A stretch of 64,000 bases of DNA from Undaria pinnatifida (Eukaryota > Sar > Phaeophyceae > Laminariales > Alariaceae): assembly GCA_012845835.1 (NCBI GenBank), contig JABAKD010000004.1:10358732-10422731 (forward strand). Reading direction: 5' to 3'. Each line of letters opens with the position of its first letter. Within the stretch, counting starts at the first letter, position 1. The notes under the pieces were generated by a model. It made no database searches, was not told the origin of the DNA, and worked only from the letters and a program-made list of their open reading frames with translations. The position numbers were made by a program, and so were the translations under genes. Below are positions 54,340-64,000 of this stretch, in pieces.

Positions 54340-54928
54340 TAACCTTAAACCTTAACCATTAAACCTTAACCTTAACCTTGACCTTAAACCTTAACCTTGA
54401 ACCTTAACCTTAAACCTTAAACCTTAAACCTTAACCTTGAACCTTAACCTTAAACTTAACCTTAATCTTAAACCTCAAACCTTAACCTTCACCTTAACCT
54501 TAAACCTTAACCTTAACCTTAACCTTAAACCTTAACCTTAACCTTGACCTTAAACCTTGACCCTAACCTTAACCTTAAACCTTAAACCTTAAACCTTAAC
54601 CTTGAACCTTAACCTTAAACTTAACCTTAATCTTAAACCTCAAACCTTAACCTTCACCTTAACCTTAAACCTTAACCTTAACCTTAACCTTAAACCTTAA
54701 CCTTAACCTTAACATTAAACCTTAAACCTTAACCTTAACCTTGACCTTGAACCATGACCTTAACCTTAACCTTGAACCTTAAACCTTAAACCTTTAACCT
54801 TAACCTTAACCTTAACCTTCACCTTAACCTTAAACCTTAAACCTTAAACCTTAAACCAAACACCATAAACCTTAACCTCAATCTTACCCTTAACCTTAAA
54901 CATTAAACCTTCACCTTAAACCTTAACC
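54340..54928 (+). repeat. Telomere-like (CCTTAA/CCTTAAA)n array, ~590 bp
   Basis: Continuous 6- and 7-bp units of AACCTTA and AACCTTAA type. The complementary strand reads TTAAGG and TTTAAGG. A higher-order duplication is visible: a segment containing CTTGAACC, TTAATCTTAAACCTCAAACC and CTTCACC recurs with a 165-bp offset (54436 and 54601). It differs from the common telomere unit CCCTAA or CCCTAAA by a permuted base. Confidence 0.93.
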
Positions 54929-55142
54929 CAAAAAGTTGATCTACGCGAGAAAACTAAGTGCAGCCCGATGAACAATCTCACGTCTTTTAGGTGAAAAAGA
55001 AAAAAAAGCGACAAAATAAACAAAATAAGCAGTCGATTTTTCCAGCGATATTAGGTTAACGAGACCTGATATCAAAAAAAAAAAAAAAAATGGCCCAAAC
55101 GCTCTACCTCGATCGTAGCAGGCGTCTGCGTGGGATTAATCC

Positions 55143-55234
55143 TTAAATCCATTTAGAGACCCGAAATCCCTCCCTATACTAATTCCAAGTAAATTGTCGA
55201 ACAAGATACGGGTGTCCAGTTGTAAAGGGGCTAA
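55143..55234 (+). mobile_element. TTAA MITE, copy c
   Basis: TTAAATCCATTTAGAG to TGTAAAGGGGCTAA, sharing the CCCTCCCTATACTAATTCC core. Confidence 0.75.
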
Positions 55235-55284
55235 GGGTAGCACGTTTTGCATTTCAGCTGGGCCGGTCTCCCCAACTGGGTAAC

Positions 55285-55540
55285 TCTGTTATAAGGCTTC
55301 GTTTAGGTAAGCTATTGGTTAACCTTTTGCAAGTGGTCAAACGAACTAATACCCCACTAATTCATTAACAAATGGCGTAGTCGGCAGGATATTGACAGGT
55401 CCGCCCGCATATCCCGCCGACCCGCTATCCCGCTCTTTCAGAGGGGGAGAGTGTTACAAAGCTTAGTTTGGGTAAGCTATTGGTTAACATTTTGCAAGTG
55501 GTCAAACGGACTAATACCCCACTAATACCTTAACAATTCG
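55285..55540 (+). repeat. R1 repeat array (two units)
   Basis: Same blocks as 52684-53193. The first unit contains AAATGGCGTAGTCGGCAGGA, close to a tRNA D-arm, fused directly to CAGGTCCGCCCG without the T-arm. Confidence 0.85.
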
Positions 55541-56796
55541 CTATTAACAGCGCCGTGGTGGCTTGCACAGTACCATGTATAGCATTCGAATTGAAACATA
55601 GACCTAGGCCGTTAGGCCGTGGGGAGGATGTTTTGTCCAATGACTTTTTCATTTCTATTAAAAGCCAGTGTTTGGATAGTAGTAGTGCTGTAGTATCCCC
55701 CTGGGAGCCTAACAAGGCGTAAGGTATGGGATACGGCCGGATGTACAAGGGTTTCACATGCCTTTGAAAGCATGTGCGTCTAGGGAAAAAGGGAATGATG
55801 CTTTAGCCTCGCGCAAATTGCACGCCGCTCAGTTCGTCCGTGGCGCGTGTGAAGCTAATACAGGAAGATCTTATATCTAGTACAAGTGAGTGACCAACGT
55901 GGAACCTGCCTAGTAGAGAAACTCGCGAAGGGTGACCTGTCTGTAACAGCCCGTTAATCTTATTCTATGTAGTATTATAGTAGTGTAGAGCTGCTCAAGC
56001 TGGGAGAGGCAGCGTTTTGACGTGCTCTGAGATGTGGTATGTTGAGCTCGCGCGAGGATCTTCGGGGAGGGGGGGGGTGGTACCTCCTCCTGTATCGTAG
56101 CAAAGCGTCACAACTGTCCCGAGGGACGGAGGGGGGGGGGGGCTCGAGTGTGGAAGTACGGTACCCAAGCAAGGTCGTGTTGTTTTGACGGTACAGCAGT
56201 AGTTTTCGGGCTGGGGCATGGGATGTTTTTTTTGTCGTGGAGATAAAACACCTCCATTCACATATGTTTATTTTCTCATGGTCAGCTGTGTGTACACTAG
56301 TGTGAATGAAGTACAGAGGTCCTCAAAAAAAACGGGTGCAAGCCCTACCGTTAGGGTACGTTTACGGGTTGCTTGGAGAAAATATGGTTGATGCACACTT
56401 TGAACTACGTGTAACGCTTGGTTAACCCTAACCCTGACCCCATATCCGTGATCCAATCGAACCCAATCGGCCAGCCTAGGGCAGAAGCTCTTCGCCTCGG
56501 ACACGGTGTGTGTCAATCATTTTCTAGAATAAGTGGTAGATTTGGTAGATCTGCCTACTGTACCTACCACGTAAGCACGTGTCCCGTGACATGGCTCAGC
56601 GTGAAATTCATTGAGCGATGTGCGGGATGGTGCTTCTCCTCGTACTTCTCGAACCGCGCGTGATATTTATAGTGTTGTTTGCTTTTCTTTCAGCAGGACG
56701 CCGACGCCCGAGCTACCTGTGATCACAGACAGGCTCCGCTACAGGAGAATAGGCAGCGTGATATGCGTGTATAATGGTGTATACATAATTTTATCG
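55541..56796. other. No gene recognised
   Basis: G-runs of 9-12 occur at 56070-56145. A short CCCTAACCCTGACCCC stretch at 56425-56441 is a minimal telomere-like motif. Open frames are short and without domains. Confidence 0.45.
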
Positions 56797-56933
56797 CGAC
56801 AGTGGATACCCCGATTTAAGATCACACCCCGTAACAAGCCGAATCAAGCACTCTTACCCCCACATTGCTCTTATCTGTGCACAACAGGGGTCCCCGAATA
56901 GTGCGGTCTGAATAAAGCGGTATCCCTGTATAA
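56797..56933. mobile_element. Possible short TIR element (~137 bp)
   Basis: The left end ACAGTGGATACCCCGATTTA and the complement of the right end (ACAGGGATACCGCTTTATTC) are similar with small gaps, as in short pogo-like MITEs. No clear target duplication. Confidence 0.3.
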
Positions 56934-57731
56934 GGCGGTCAAAATCACATGGCACTGTGCACGGCTGAGGAATTGCACTCATAACCTCCACAGATTAGAG
57001 CGGCTTCCCCCCATAACGCGGTCATATTGCTCTGGCACACTACCGCCTACGTAGGGAGACCCCTGCTGAAGTGGGAAATACACGGTAGCTTCTAATGTAG
57101 GCGGGGAGGTGCCTATTTGATATCCCCCTACCCTTTCGGGACCGAAAAAAAAAACGTACAGACAACCCGGACGTGCAGCCTTATTAGTCGCCTTGCGTGG
57201 GCACGCTGCAGGATGCCTAGTATCATGATCACGCCGCACGCATACCACAAAACTTCCTGTACTGCAGTACAGTAGTAGCTTGTGATCGCGAAACCACCCA
57301 CCCCCTACGCCCCAACGGACAGCTCGTTTAATTTCGTATGATCGACGCAACGTTATTTCGCCAACTGTTTACGTCTGAAATCCCAAGAAGGGCTATCTAA
57401 GCCCCGAATGGTCTCATCCTGGGGTTTCTTAAAGTGGGGTAACCAGTTTCATCAGTGACAATGTACAGAAAGAGTTCCACAATCTGTTTACGAACTCGAT
57501 ACCATGTGTTTTGTTGGTCATTATAGCACAAGCCACTGAGCTACCCGGTCACGTGACTTCGGTCACGTCACTCGGTAGTTCGGTGCTGTGTCGTGCTATA
57601 CTTGGAAGTATAACCAACAATAATTGATCAAGGGTTTGTGGGTGTGGGGGGGCATAGAGTAGTTTTATCAAGACGCGTGCTACGATAGACGTACGATGGC
57701 ACTTTTCGTCTGAAATGATTCCGGAATGTCG

Positions 57732-57867
57732 GAGCTCCTTAACCCAAAATTGTCGGAAACACGACGTTTTTTTTGGCGTGATTCTCCCGTTGTTCACCTA
57801 GGACACGGCAATTTTCATCCGGTCAGCAGTTTATTTTCTTCCAAAATCGGTTTTTCTGGGAAAGGTC
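57732..57867 (+). repeat. R3 repeat, copy 2
   Basis: GAGCTCCTTAACCCAAAATTG through TTTCATCCGGTCAGCAGT to GGAAAGGTCTTAA, matching 52545-52683. Its last TTAA is the insertion point of MITE copy d. Confidence 0.8.
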
Positions 57868-57958
57868 TTAACCCCTTTAGAGCCCCCGAAACCCCTCCCT
57901 GTACAAGCTTCAAGTAAATTTGTCAAAAAAAAGGGCTTTCAAGTTGTAAAGGCCTTAA
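57868..57958 (+). mobile_element. TTAA MITE, copy d
   Basis: TTAACCCCTTTAGAGCCCCC to GTTGTAAAGGCCTTAA, the copy with the best preserved left end. Confidence 0.82.
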
Positions 57959-58071
57959 GCTCCGAAATCGAGGAATCTCAGAAAAAAACGTGGTGCACTT
58001 GTGCACCTCTATCAAGCGAGGAGCCAAAAAAAAAAAAGTGGCCAATCTCTACGGTATGATGGCGTGTGGTC

Positions 58072-58615
58072 GTTTCAGGGGGGGAGAGTGTTATAAGTTA
58101 CACGGCTTGGTTTTGGAATAAGCTATTATTGGTTAACCTTTCGCAAGTGGTCAAACGGACTACAATTACCCCTACTAATTCCTTGACAAATGGCGGCGGC
58201 AGGACCAGGGTTTTTTTGGGGGTCGTGGGTTCAAATCCCACCATCCACTATAAATACTAAACTTTTTCAAGGGGAGTCGCCGACCTATATCCTTAATGAG
58301 GACACACAATCCGTAATACGCGCGATCGGAGTACCACACACAGCTTGTAAAGATGAGTTTCGGCAAAATCTTGGATCTCACAGCTGGAGTGTATTTTTTC
58401 AGACTTTCCCCATGTGGAACTTGAAAAATGCTCTCCTCTCCGGTATCCCCAGGAAATGAAACCGCTTGGATGTTGACAGGTCCGCCCGTATATCCGGCCG
58501 ACCTGCTATCCCGCCGTTTCAGGGGGGGAGAGTGTTATTGTAAGGCTTAGTTTGGGAATAAGCTATTGGTTAACCTTTTGCAAGTGGTCAAACGGACTAA
58601 TACCCCACTAATTCC
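58072..58615 (+). repeat. R1 repeat array (two units), with tRNA-like segment
   Basis: The first unit includes AAATGGCGGCGGCAGGACCA and a T-arm GTGGG-TTCAAAT-CCCAC at 58225-58241. An extra ~100 bp (around 58280-58380) separates it from the CAGACTTTCCCCATGTGG block. The second unit ends at CCTTAAC, where MITE copy g begins. Confidence 0.85.
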
Positions 58616-58702
58616 TTAACATTCACCATACTGGAAACATTTTTTTACTTGGAGTTAGTACAATTTGTATAGGGAGGGTTTTTGATGCTCTGGAGGGGTT
58701 AG
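58616..58702 (-). mobile_element. TTAA MITE, copy g
   Basis: Minus orientation, TTAACATTCACC at the left and CTCTGGAGGGGTTAG at the right. Its TTAA overlaps the end of an R1 unit. Confidence 0.68.
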
Positions 58703-59164
58703 ACCGCTACTACTGCTGCAACGATTAACCCGCACTACCGTACTAAATCGTAGTACGGGTGACCATGCTGCGGTAATCAGGACCAAACACGTTTATTCAG
58801 TAAAAAACAGGGGAATGAATAGTTGTTTCAGTGCATATCGCGGGTCCTGGTTGCTAGTGGACATCCGTGTTAGTAGAAGTCCAACTTAATTTACTACTAC
58901 TTACTGCAAGAATGGTTCCTGGGACTGAATCATAGCAGTGTGTCCCCACACACGAGGGGGGGGCGGTTCTAATGATGATGTAGCATTAAACACCCATCTC
59001 CACCTGCTGCCGCCGTACATCGTCATCACATCATCGACAGGAGTAGTGTTCGTAGAACAATGCTTAGGACAGCAAAGCACTAGTAAATGGTAGTTCGAAA
59101 TCAAGAGGGCGATAGCTAGACGCATGCATTCTACCAATGCAATAATAGCGCTCAGGTAGGTAGG

Positions 59165-59440
59165 GGTAGCAGCTCTTTTTTTTCTTCATCTCCTCGCTTC
59201 ATGAGACACGCACCCGCTACGATGAAGAGGTGGATATTGTCGCACGGCAAAACACCAAGAATCAAAAACAACAAAGATGTACCTCTCGGGCATGGTGGCG
59301 CCTCTTTTTTTTCCCCTTCGTCTCTTCCGTTAAAAAGACACATACACGCGTTACCATGAAGAGGTGAATATTGTCGCACGGCAAAAATACCAAGAATCAA
59401 AAACAGAGGTACTACGACTACTTTCTTCCTCCTGGGCATG
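59165..59440 (+). repeat. ~134-bp tandem duplication
   Basis: CTCTTTTTTTTCTTCATCTC ... GAAGAGGTGGATATTGTCGC ... CCAAGAATCAAAAAC recurs with GAAGAGGTGAATATTGTCGC about 134 bp on. Confidence 0.85.
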
Positions 59441-59556
59441 GCGGTGTCTTTCACATGGAACCATCCATTCTATAAACATTATGTATACAATTATGCGACC
59501 TACGATCGTTTAGCTGTTGGAACCCCCCCCCCCGCTCTAAAAATACACCAGGCATA

Positions 59557-59858
59557 TTTTTTCCCTCGCACTTCTACTTTCCAGCTTCTGGAGTAGCCGT
59601 GGTCACAGGTGTCGTCCCTTCTCCCCCCCGGTTCTCGCCTTCAATTTTTATCGCGCATAGATAGGGTCCAGCAATCCCACTGCTCGTCGATTTTTCAACG
59701 AGTGTTGCTGACTCACGCTCTCGCACTTTCCGCAAGTCAATTTGTGCACAAGAAAAAGTCCCAACGAATTTATTCGAGTATGCACTCGGCGGGACTCGAA
59801 CTCACGAAACTGACCTATGCCAGGCTCGAGGATAACCTGATACATACGCCACCGGGGC
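59557..59858 (-). mobile_element. tRNA-derived SINE, copy B
   Basis: Reverse orientation of 37479-37773. The T-run (59557-59562) is the A-tail, the body is colinear, and the head reads GGTGGCGTATGTATCAGG and GAGTTCGAGTCCCGCC on the minus strand. It keeps a 4-bp ATGT stretch in the head that copy A lacks. Confidence 0.8.
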
Positions 59859-60650
59859 GAATAGTTGGTCTCGGTTGGCACCGACGCTGTCAAACATTTT
59901 ATATATTGGGGTTAGCGTTGGGTGGCGACGACGCTGAAAGACATGCCAGTCACTGCGTGCGTTAGACAACCAGGGTACCGTTTTGGTTTTTGTTTTGTTT
60001 TTGGCGGTCATCATGATGGGTATCGAGTTAGATCATATTGTGCGGGGTGGAGAACTCTAACTCCGCCCAAGGGGAATGATTGCACCACGTAGTGTGAATA
60101 TGGCAAGGCACTCACGAAGCAGTTACATAGTAATACCCATTGCTGTCTCTGGAGTGACCACACCGAAAACATAGTATTGCTCATTGGCGCTGTCATCCAT
60201 AATCAAGAAGAAAGTAGGCACAAGATGCCGAAGCCCGTCTTACGAGCGATTCTTGGAAGGATGCAGTTTACCTGCGACTCGCGGAACACCTCACGGCGCT
60301 TCGCGCTTGATGCAAGCAATGTCTGCCTGGTTGGTGAAAACGTCCTCCGTCCCGGCACTGTAGGTGAAGGGTCTATGGTCATACGACTACGGCCATGTAC
60401 AAACCGATGTCGTATGTGTACCCAGAGTCAATCAACCCACGAAAAAACAGGTGAGAACATTGAACAAAATGATAGGGAAAACGTGTCCATTAAAGCTATT
60501 TTGTTTTGGCTGATTTGGTATCGTGGGGTTGGGTCGGGTCTTGGGACGTTCCACGGCTTCAATGCTAATATTCATATATTATCGCATGTTTTCCGATCCA
60601 ACTTCTACCCAACCCAAAAGTTGGAACCTCGCATACACCCTACCAGGTAT
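59859..60650. other. No gene recognised
   Basis: A plus-strand frame of 175 codons from 60177 runs into the GTT microsatellite and has no recognisable domain. Confidence 0.4.
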
Positions 60651-60651
60651 T

Positions 60652-60702
<51 letters not shown>

Positions 60703-60880
60703 GATGATGTTGTTGTTGTTGTTGCTGTTATTATTGCCCTCGGACAACACAGCGTAGATGCCGCTCCGATGTAAAATCGAATATCCTTCCATAAAACGGT
60801 AGTAGTATCTATGACTTTCTGCCAACCATCTCCCCGTTTCCTTTCCCGCACATCTTCTCATTCATGTACTACTACTGGTA
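60651..60880 (-). repeat. R4 repeat, minus copy with (GTT)n tail
   Basis: The (GTT)n tract (60651-60735, about 25 units with GAT variants) joins GCCCTCGGACAACACAGCG, GATGCCGCTCCGATGTAAA, ATATCCTTCCAT and CTTTCCCGCACATCTTCTC. Read on the minus strand, the repeat body ends in an (AAC)n/AAT tail. Poly-Cys, poly-Val and poly-Asn frames here are microsatellite artefacts. Confidence 0.85.
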
Positions 60881-61101
60881 CTACTAGTACTAGTACTTCC
60901 TTTCTCTGCATCCAATGACATGCCGGCATTTCGAGAGTAACAAAGGCGACTACGCGAACCACAGCCCGGGTTACTGGGGAGGAGGGGATCCGAAGGAAGC
61001 ATGCCGCTAGGGCCTATACCTGCATACGATATGCGCACAGCATGTTGCCTCTCCTACTACTGCCGCACGCGTTTCCTATTAATAGTGCGGAGGTGGATAC
61101 A

Positions 61102-61262
61102 TACTGTGCTAGTCAGAACCCAATGTGGCTAACCAATTCTAACAATAAGAGAATATACGTACTGTACTAGTCAGAACCTACTACGATGGCCAATCAATAT
61201 TAACAATACTAGGAGAACCACCGTACTGTACTAGTCAGAACCTAATACTATGGCTGATCAAC
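61102..61262 (+). repeat. ~60-bp tandem repeat, three units
   Basis: TACTGTACTAGTCAGAACC followed by an ATGGC-AATCAA-like stretch, starting at 61102, 61160 and 61224. Confidence 0.85.
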
Positions 61263-61865
61263 AGAAGAATCGACAGCAAACACAGGGGGATATGTAGGGG
61301 TTTATGGTTGTTATCGTGGGTTCTGTTTTCCATGGTCCCCCGTCATAGCAAGGTCTGCAGCGTCATCCATCCCACCACATCGCAGCAGGGGTTAGCACGG
61401 TTTGAGCCAAGCGTTTCTGGCCGGTTGAGCACCTCTTCTTCGTGTGAGGAAACTGCCGGTTGCTCTGACACTTTCACGAGTAAACTTGGTCATGGGACTA
61501 TTAGCGCATGCTACAAAGTGTTGGTCGGATTGCGCGAGCGAATGCCTTCGAAGTCATGTTTCGGGCGATGATGGATGATGGTGAGAAATTGAGCTATTAG
61601 CTCCTCATTCATCATGTTAGGAGCTCAGAAAATTCTTAGAATCTGCTGCACCCTTAAGCGTGGGATGGCTGTGCGTATCAATCAAGGCCAAGCGTTCCAC
61701 ACTAAAGCCTAGCATTAATGGTGAGCACAGCAATCAGAACCAGATATGGCGAGTAAAAATAGGAGAGTCTGTAGGGGGGGGGTTATCTATCGAGCGCTCT
61801 TTGATGGCTACGCATGGTCTCCCGTAATAGACGGTTGAGAAGATCTCATTTCTCGTGTTATTGAT

Positions 61866-62025
61866 CAATAGGATATGAGCCCCGACGTGTTTTTGGTCGA
61901 TAGAATATGAGCTCCCAACGTGCTCTCGGTCAATAGGGTATGAGCCCCGACGTTTGGTTTGATCAATACGATGTGAGCCCCGACATGTTTTCGGTCAATA
62001 CGATATGAGCCCCGAACACGTTCAA
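61866..62025 (+). repeat. ~33-bp tandem repeat, five units
   Basis: Units of GGTCAATAGGATATGAGCCC then CGACGTGTTTTC, with substitutions. Period is a multiple of three, so a minus frame shows an 11-residue repeat (GAHIVLIKPNV). Confidence 0.92.
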
Positions 62026-62080
62026 ATATAGGGCTGTGCACAAGCAGCCTCAATCAGCAGATTTTTTACTGACTGCCTTG

Positions 62081-62864
62081 GGCCATTTCTTATACAGTCG
62101 GATTCCGCCAGTCGAAAACGGCCCTTTTCAACTGGATTATTTTCGACTGTATTCTTCTGGTCCTTCTTATCGTCAGTCGAGTCGATTTTATAGTATTTGT
62201 GCTCTTCCTAGAGGCGGTTGGTGTGAGGGAGTACTGCGGTATGGCAGTCGAAAATCGGTCGGCAGCTCTAAGCTTCGCGCGTTCTTCGCGAGCAGCGCGT
62301 GCTTCACGCACGACGAACCTTCGTCCAAGCGGGTTGGTCGCGTTGGGCTTAGCCGAAGGCCGCCATAGCTACGTTCGTGGCGTTGTACTCAGCCGAGAGT
62401 CGCCAAAGCCACAGCAGGCGTAGCCGTTGTTGGCAAAATGGCGTCGATAACGCGCGCTACTGCTGTCTTGTGATACACGCTGCTGGCGAGTGGAGCTAGG
62501 AGTGCGCCAGGCTGACTTGCGGCGAGAAGCAACAGAAGTGATAGCCAAGGCAACGTCGACGCTGTTGTATGATACTGCTGTGTGGTACCTGGTATGGGTG
62601 TGTGATCGTGTGTGTGTGTTTTATGGTGGGATGAGCGATGCGATGGGTTCAAAAAACAGGTGTAAAAAAATTCGACTGAGTTTTTCGACTGACAGATCCA
62701 GTCGAAAAAGTCAAGTTTTTCGACTGGGTCGCCCAGTCGGAAAACTCAGTCGGAAAGAGTTGAGTCGAAAAAAAACTTTTTCGACTGTGTAAGAAAGCCC
62801 GATTTGGGCTTCAGTCGAAAACGGCCGTTTTCAACTGACAAATCCGACTGTATAAGAAATGGCC
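62081..62864. mobile_element. Non-autonomous TIR DNA element (784 bp) with CAGTCGAAAA subterminal motifs
   Basis: The first 24 bases, starting GGCCATTTCTTATACAG, are exactly complementary to the last 24. Inverted similarity continues for ~30 more bases (CAGTCGAAAACGGCC). Many copies of CAGTCGAAAA, TTTTCGACTG and close variants cluster inside, mostly at 62690-62825, as expected for transposase-binding sites. The interior has frames of 70-110 codons without transposase motifs. No clear target duplication was found at the flanks. Confidence 0.8.
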
Positions 62865-64000
62865 TTACGAATCAATGCACTAGACTTCATCCGTGTACTG
62901 GATTGCACTAAAATTGTATGTTGGGCGTCATCCATATACTGGATTGCATTAGTATACTGGGCTGGATCAGTATTCTGCAGCGGTGCACTGTGTTCGAGCA
63001 ACGAGAGCCCTCCTACCGCTCTTCTACCGGAGCTCATTTGGATGGGTTTCCCAGATGGAATATGGCGTGTTCCTTGGACGTACGCGTACAATTAAAAACC
63101 TACTGGCATCCTACTTGCCCGACTAATTCACTAAATGCATGCGGCCAATGTTAATCTAATGGCAGTATATACCTTACCAGCGCGCAGCCCTAGTAATTAT
63201 CTAGTCGTGTTTCTTATTGTTTTCTTGTCGTTATCACCAAGGTTGCCATCCGACAATCAATGTGCAGGCAGCATGATGAGCTTCAACATCGATCACTCAT
63301 ACAAACATTCCGGGAGAGCAGAGGTGTTTCCTATTGCTGGAGCAAGATGCAGAAGATCCGTGATCACAACAATCTACTCAATACCTATCCGACAATAATT
63401 GTAAGCTCGAGTTATATAGACTAATGTGCTTGAAAACGTTGCGAACCTCCGAGATATTAGGCAGGGGATGATAAATGAGCATTCCCGGGGCAACAACGGA
63501 TGTGCCAATCCCTTGATCTATCTGCATGGGGATGCAATTATCAACCAGTCGTGGGTTTGTGATAGCAGTACCGCATGGCCTCAATCACGTATTGTGATTA
63601 TATTGACTAATAGTATGTTCCATATCGAGCCTGTAGATATTGTCGTACTGGTAACAAAAATTTTAAATACTGCTGTCGTAGCGACATACCTGGTGTACAT
63701 ACCAGAAAATTAACGAGTGAGACTCTACTCGATATTCAGTTTGTATCAGATCGAAGTATGCTAAGTTGGGCTGTTAAGAATGAGAAATACCGATTATTGT
63801 ACGTTATTTTTCTTAGTCCTGCCGCGGACTCCATTTTGTAAGGGTATAGGGCGGGGACACAGAGTGACCCCTGCCCGTCTGCCTATTGAGCAGGTCCTCG
63901 GAGAGTACTCAATTTCTTAACCTCAGGGGAGGCGTAGCTTTATTGGATTCACCAGAGCCCTGGATGACTTTCGAGCGCCGAGGCGCACGCCTCGGTTTCA
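62865..64000. other. No gene recognised
   Basis: A small direct repeat (CATATACTGGATTGCA-like) is at 62890-62970. A 95-codon frame at 63426-63713 has no recognisable domain. From about 63771 (TGTTAAGAATGAG) the sequence has the look of an LTR, but no second copy lies in the window to test it. Confidence 0.4.

Noticed and set aside
54340-54928. Chromosome end
   Set aside because: The array is interstitial with ordinary repeats on both sides and its unit is a permuted variant, so it is not annotated as a telomere.
60177-60861. Frames with poly-Cys, poly-Val and poly-Asn
   Set aside because: Translation of the (GTT)n/(AAC)n tail of an R4 repeat.
61866-62025. Regular ~33-bp repeats that could suggest a CRISPR array
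   Set aside because: The repeats are contiguous with no unique spacers, the host is a eukaryote, and there are no cas genes.
63771-64000. Start of another LTR retrotransposon
   Set aside because: TGTTAAGAATGAG looks like an LTR start, but no second copy, primer site or coding region is inside the window to test it.

Overview
The window looks like nuclear DNA of a eukaryote, in a heterochromatic region dense in transposons and satellites. No intact host gene, operon, rRNA gene or functional tRNA gene could be supported. The transposon proteins (a DIRS-type tyrosine-recombinase retroelement, Copia elements, a Ty3/Gypsy chromovirus and a non-LTR reverse transcriptase) resemble those common in stramenopiles such as oomycetes and brown algae. 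That assignment is an inference from remembered family flavour, not from a search. Layout: (1) 0.2-11.9 kb is a decayed DIRS-type element. A Copia element of 6,446 bp is nested in its RNase H domain with a 5-bp target duplication, and that Copia carries a 250-bp MITE in its own RNase H. Downstream of the recombinase gene lie 178-bp direct repeats, each with a strong hairpin, flanking a 164-bp tandem duplication. (2) 11.9-17.1 kb is low-copy DNA with tandem duplications, a non-LTR reverse transcriptase tail, and a possible two-exon fragment of a host gene on the minus strand (15,689-16,235). (3) 17.2-34.9 kb is a giant low-complexity domain. One kilobase of CATGG-rich repeat leads into about 16 kb of degenerate hexamer repeat (CCCCAG, CCACAG and CCCACA types). 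It is C-rich on the plus strand throughout and is interrupted by a few unique islands and a second copy of the MITE. (4) 35-41.8 kb holds a Copia relic, a hAT-like TIR element, a tRNA-derived SINE, and a chimeric, internally deleted Gypsy element with two LTRs and a target duplication. (5) 41.8-64 kb is AT-richer and is a mosaic of short interspersed and tandem repeats. It contains a ~300-bp array, a tRNA-like repeat family (R1), seven copies of a ~90-bp TTAA-flanked MITE, a SINE-like family with simple-repeat tails (R4), a second copy of the SINE in opposite orientation, a 590-bp telomere-like CCTTAA array with higher-order duplication, and a 784-bp TIR element rich in CAGTCGAAAA motifs. Nothing here forms a working pathway. 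The coherent story is layered insertion and decay of mobile elements, and the most unusual features are the strand-asymmetric hexamer satellite and several small repeat families that can be defined from this one window. Percentages and counts given are hand counts.
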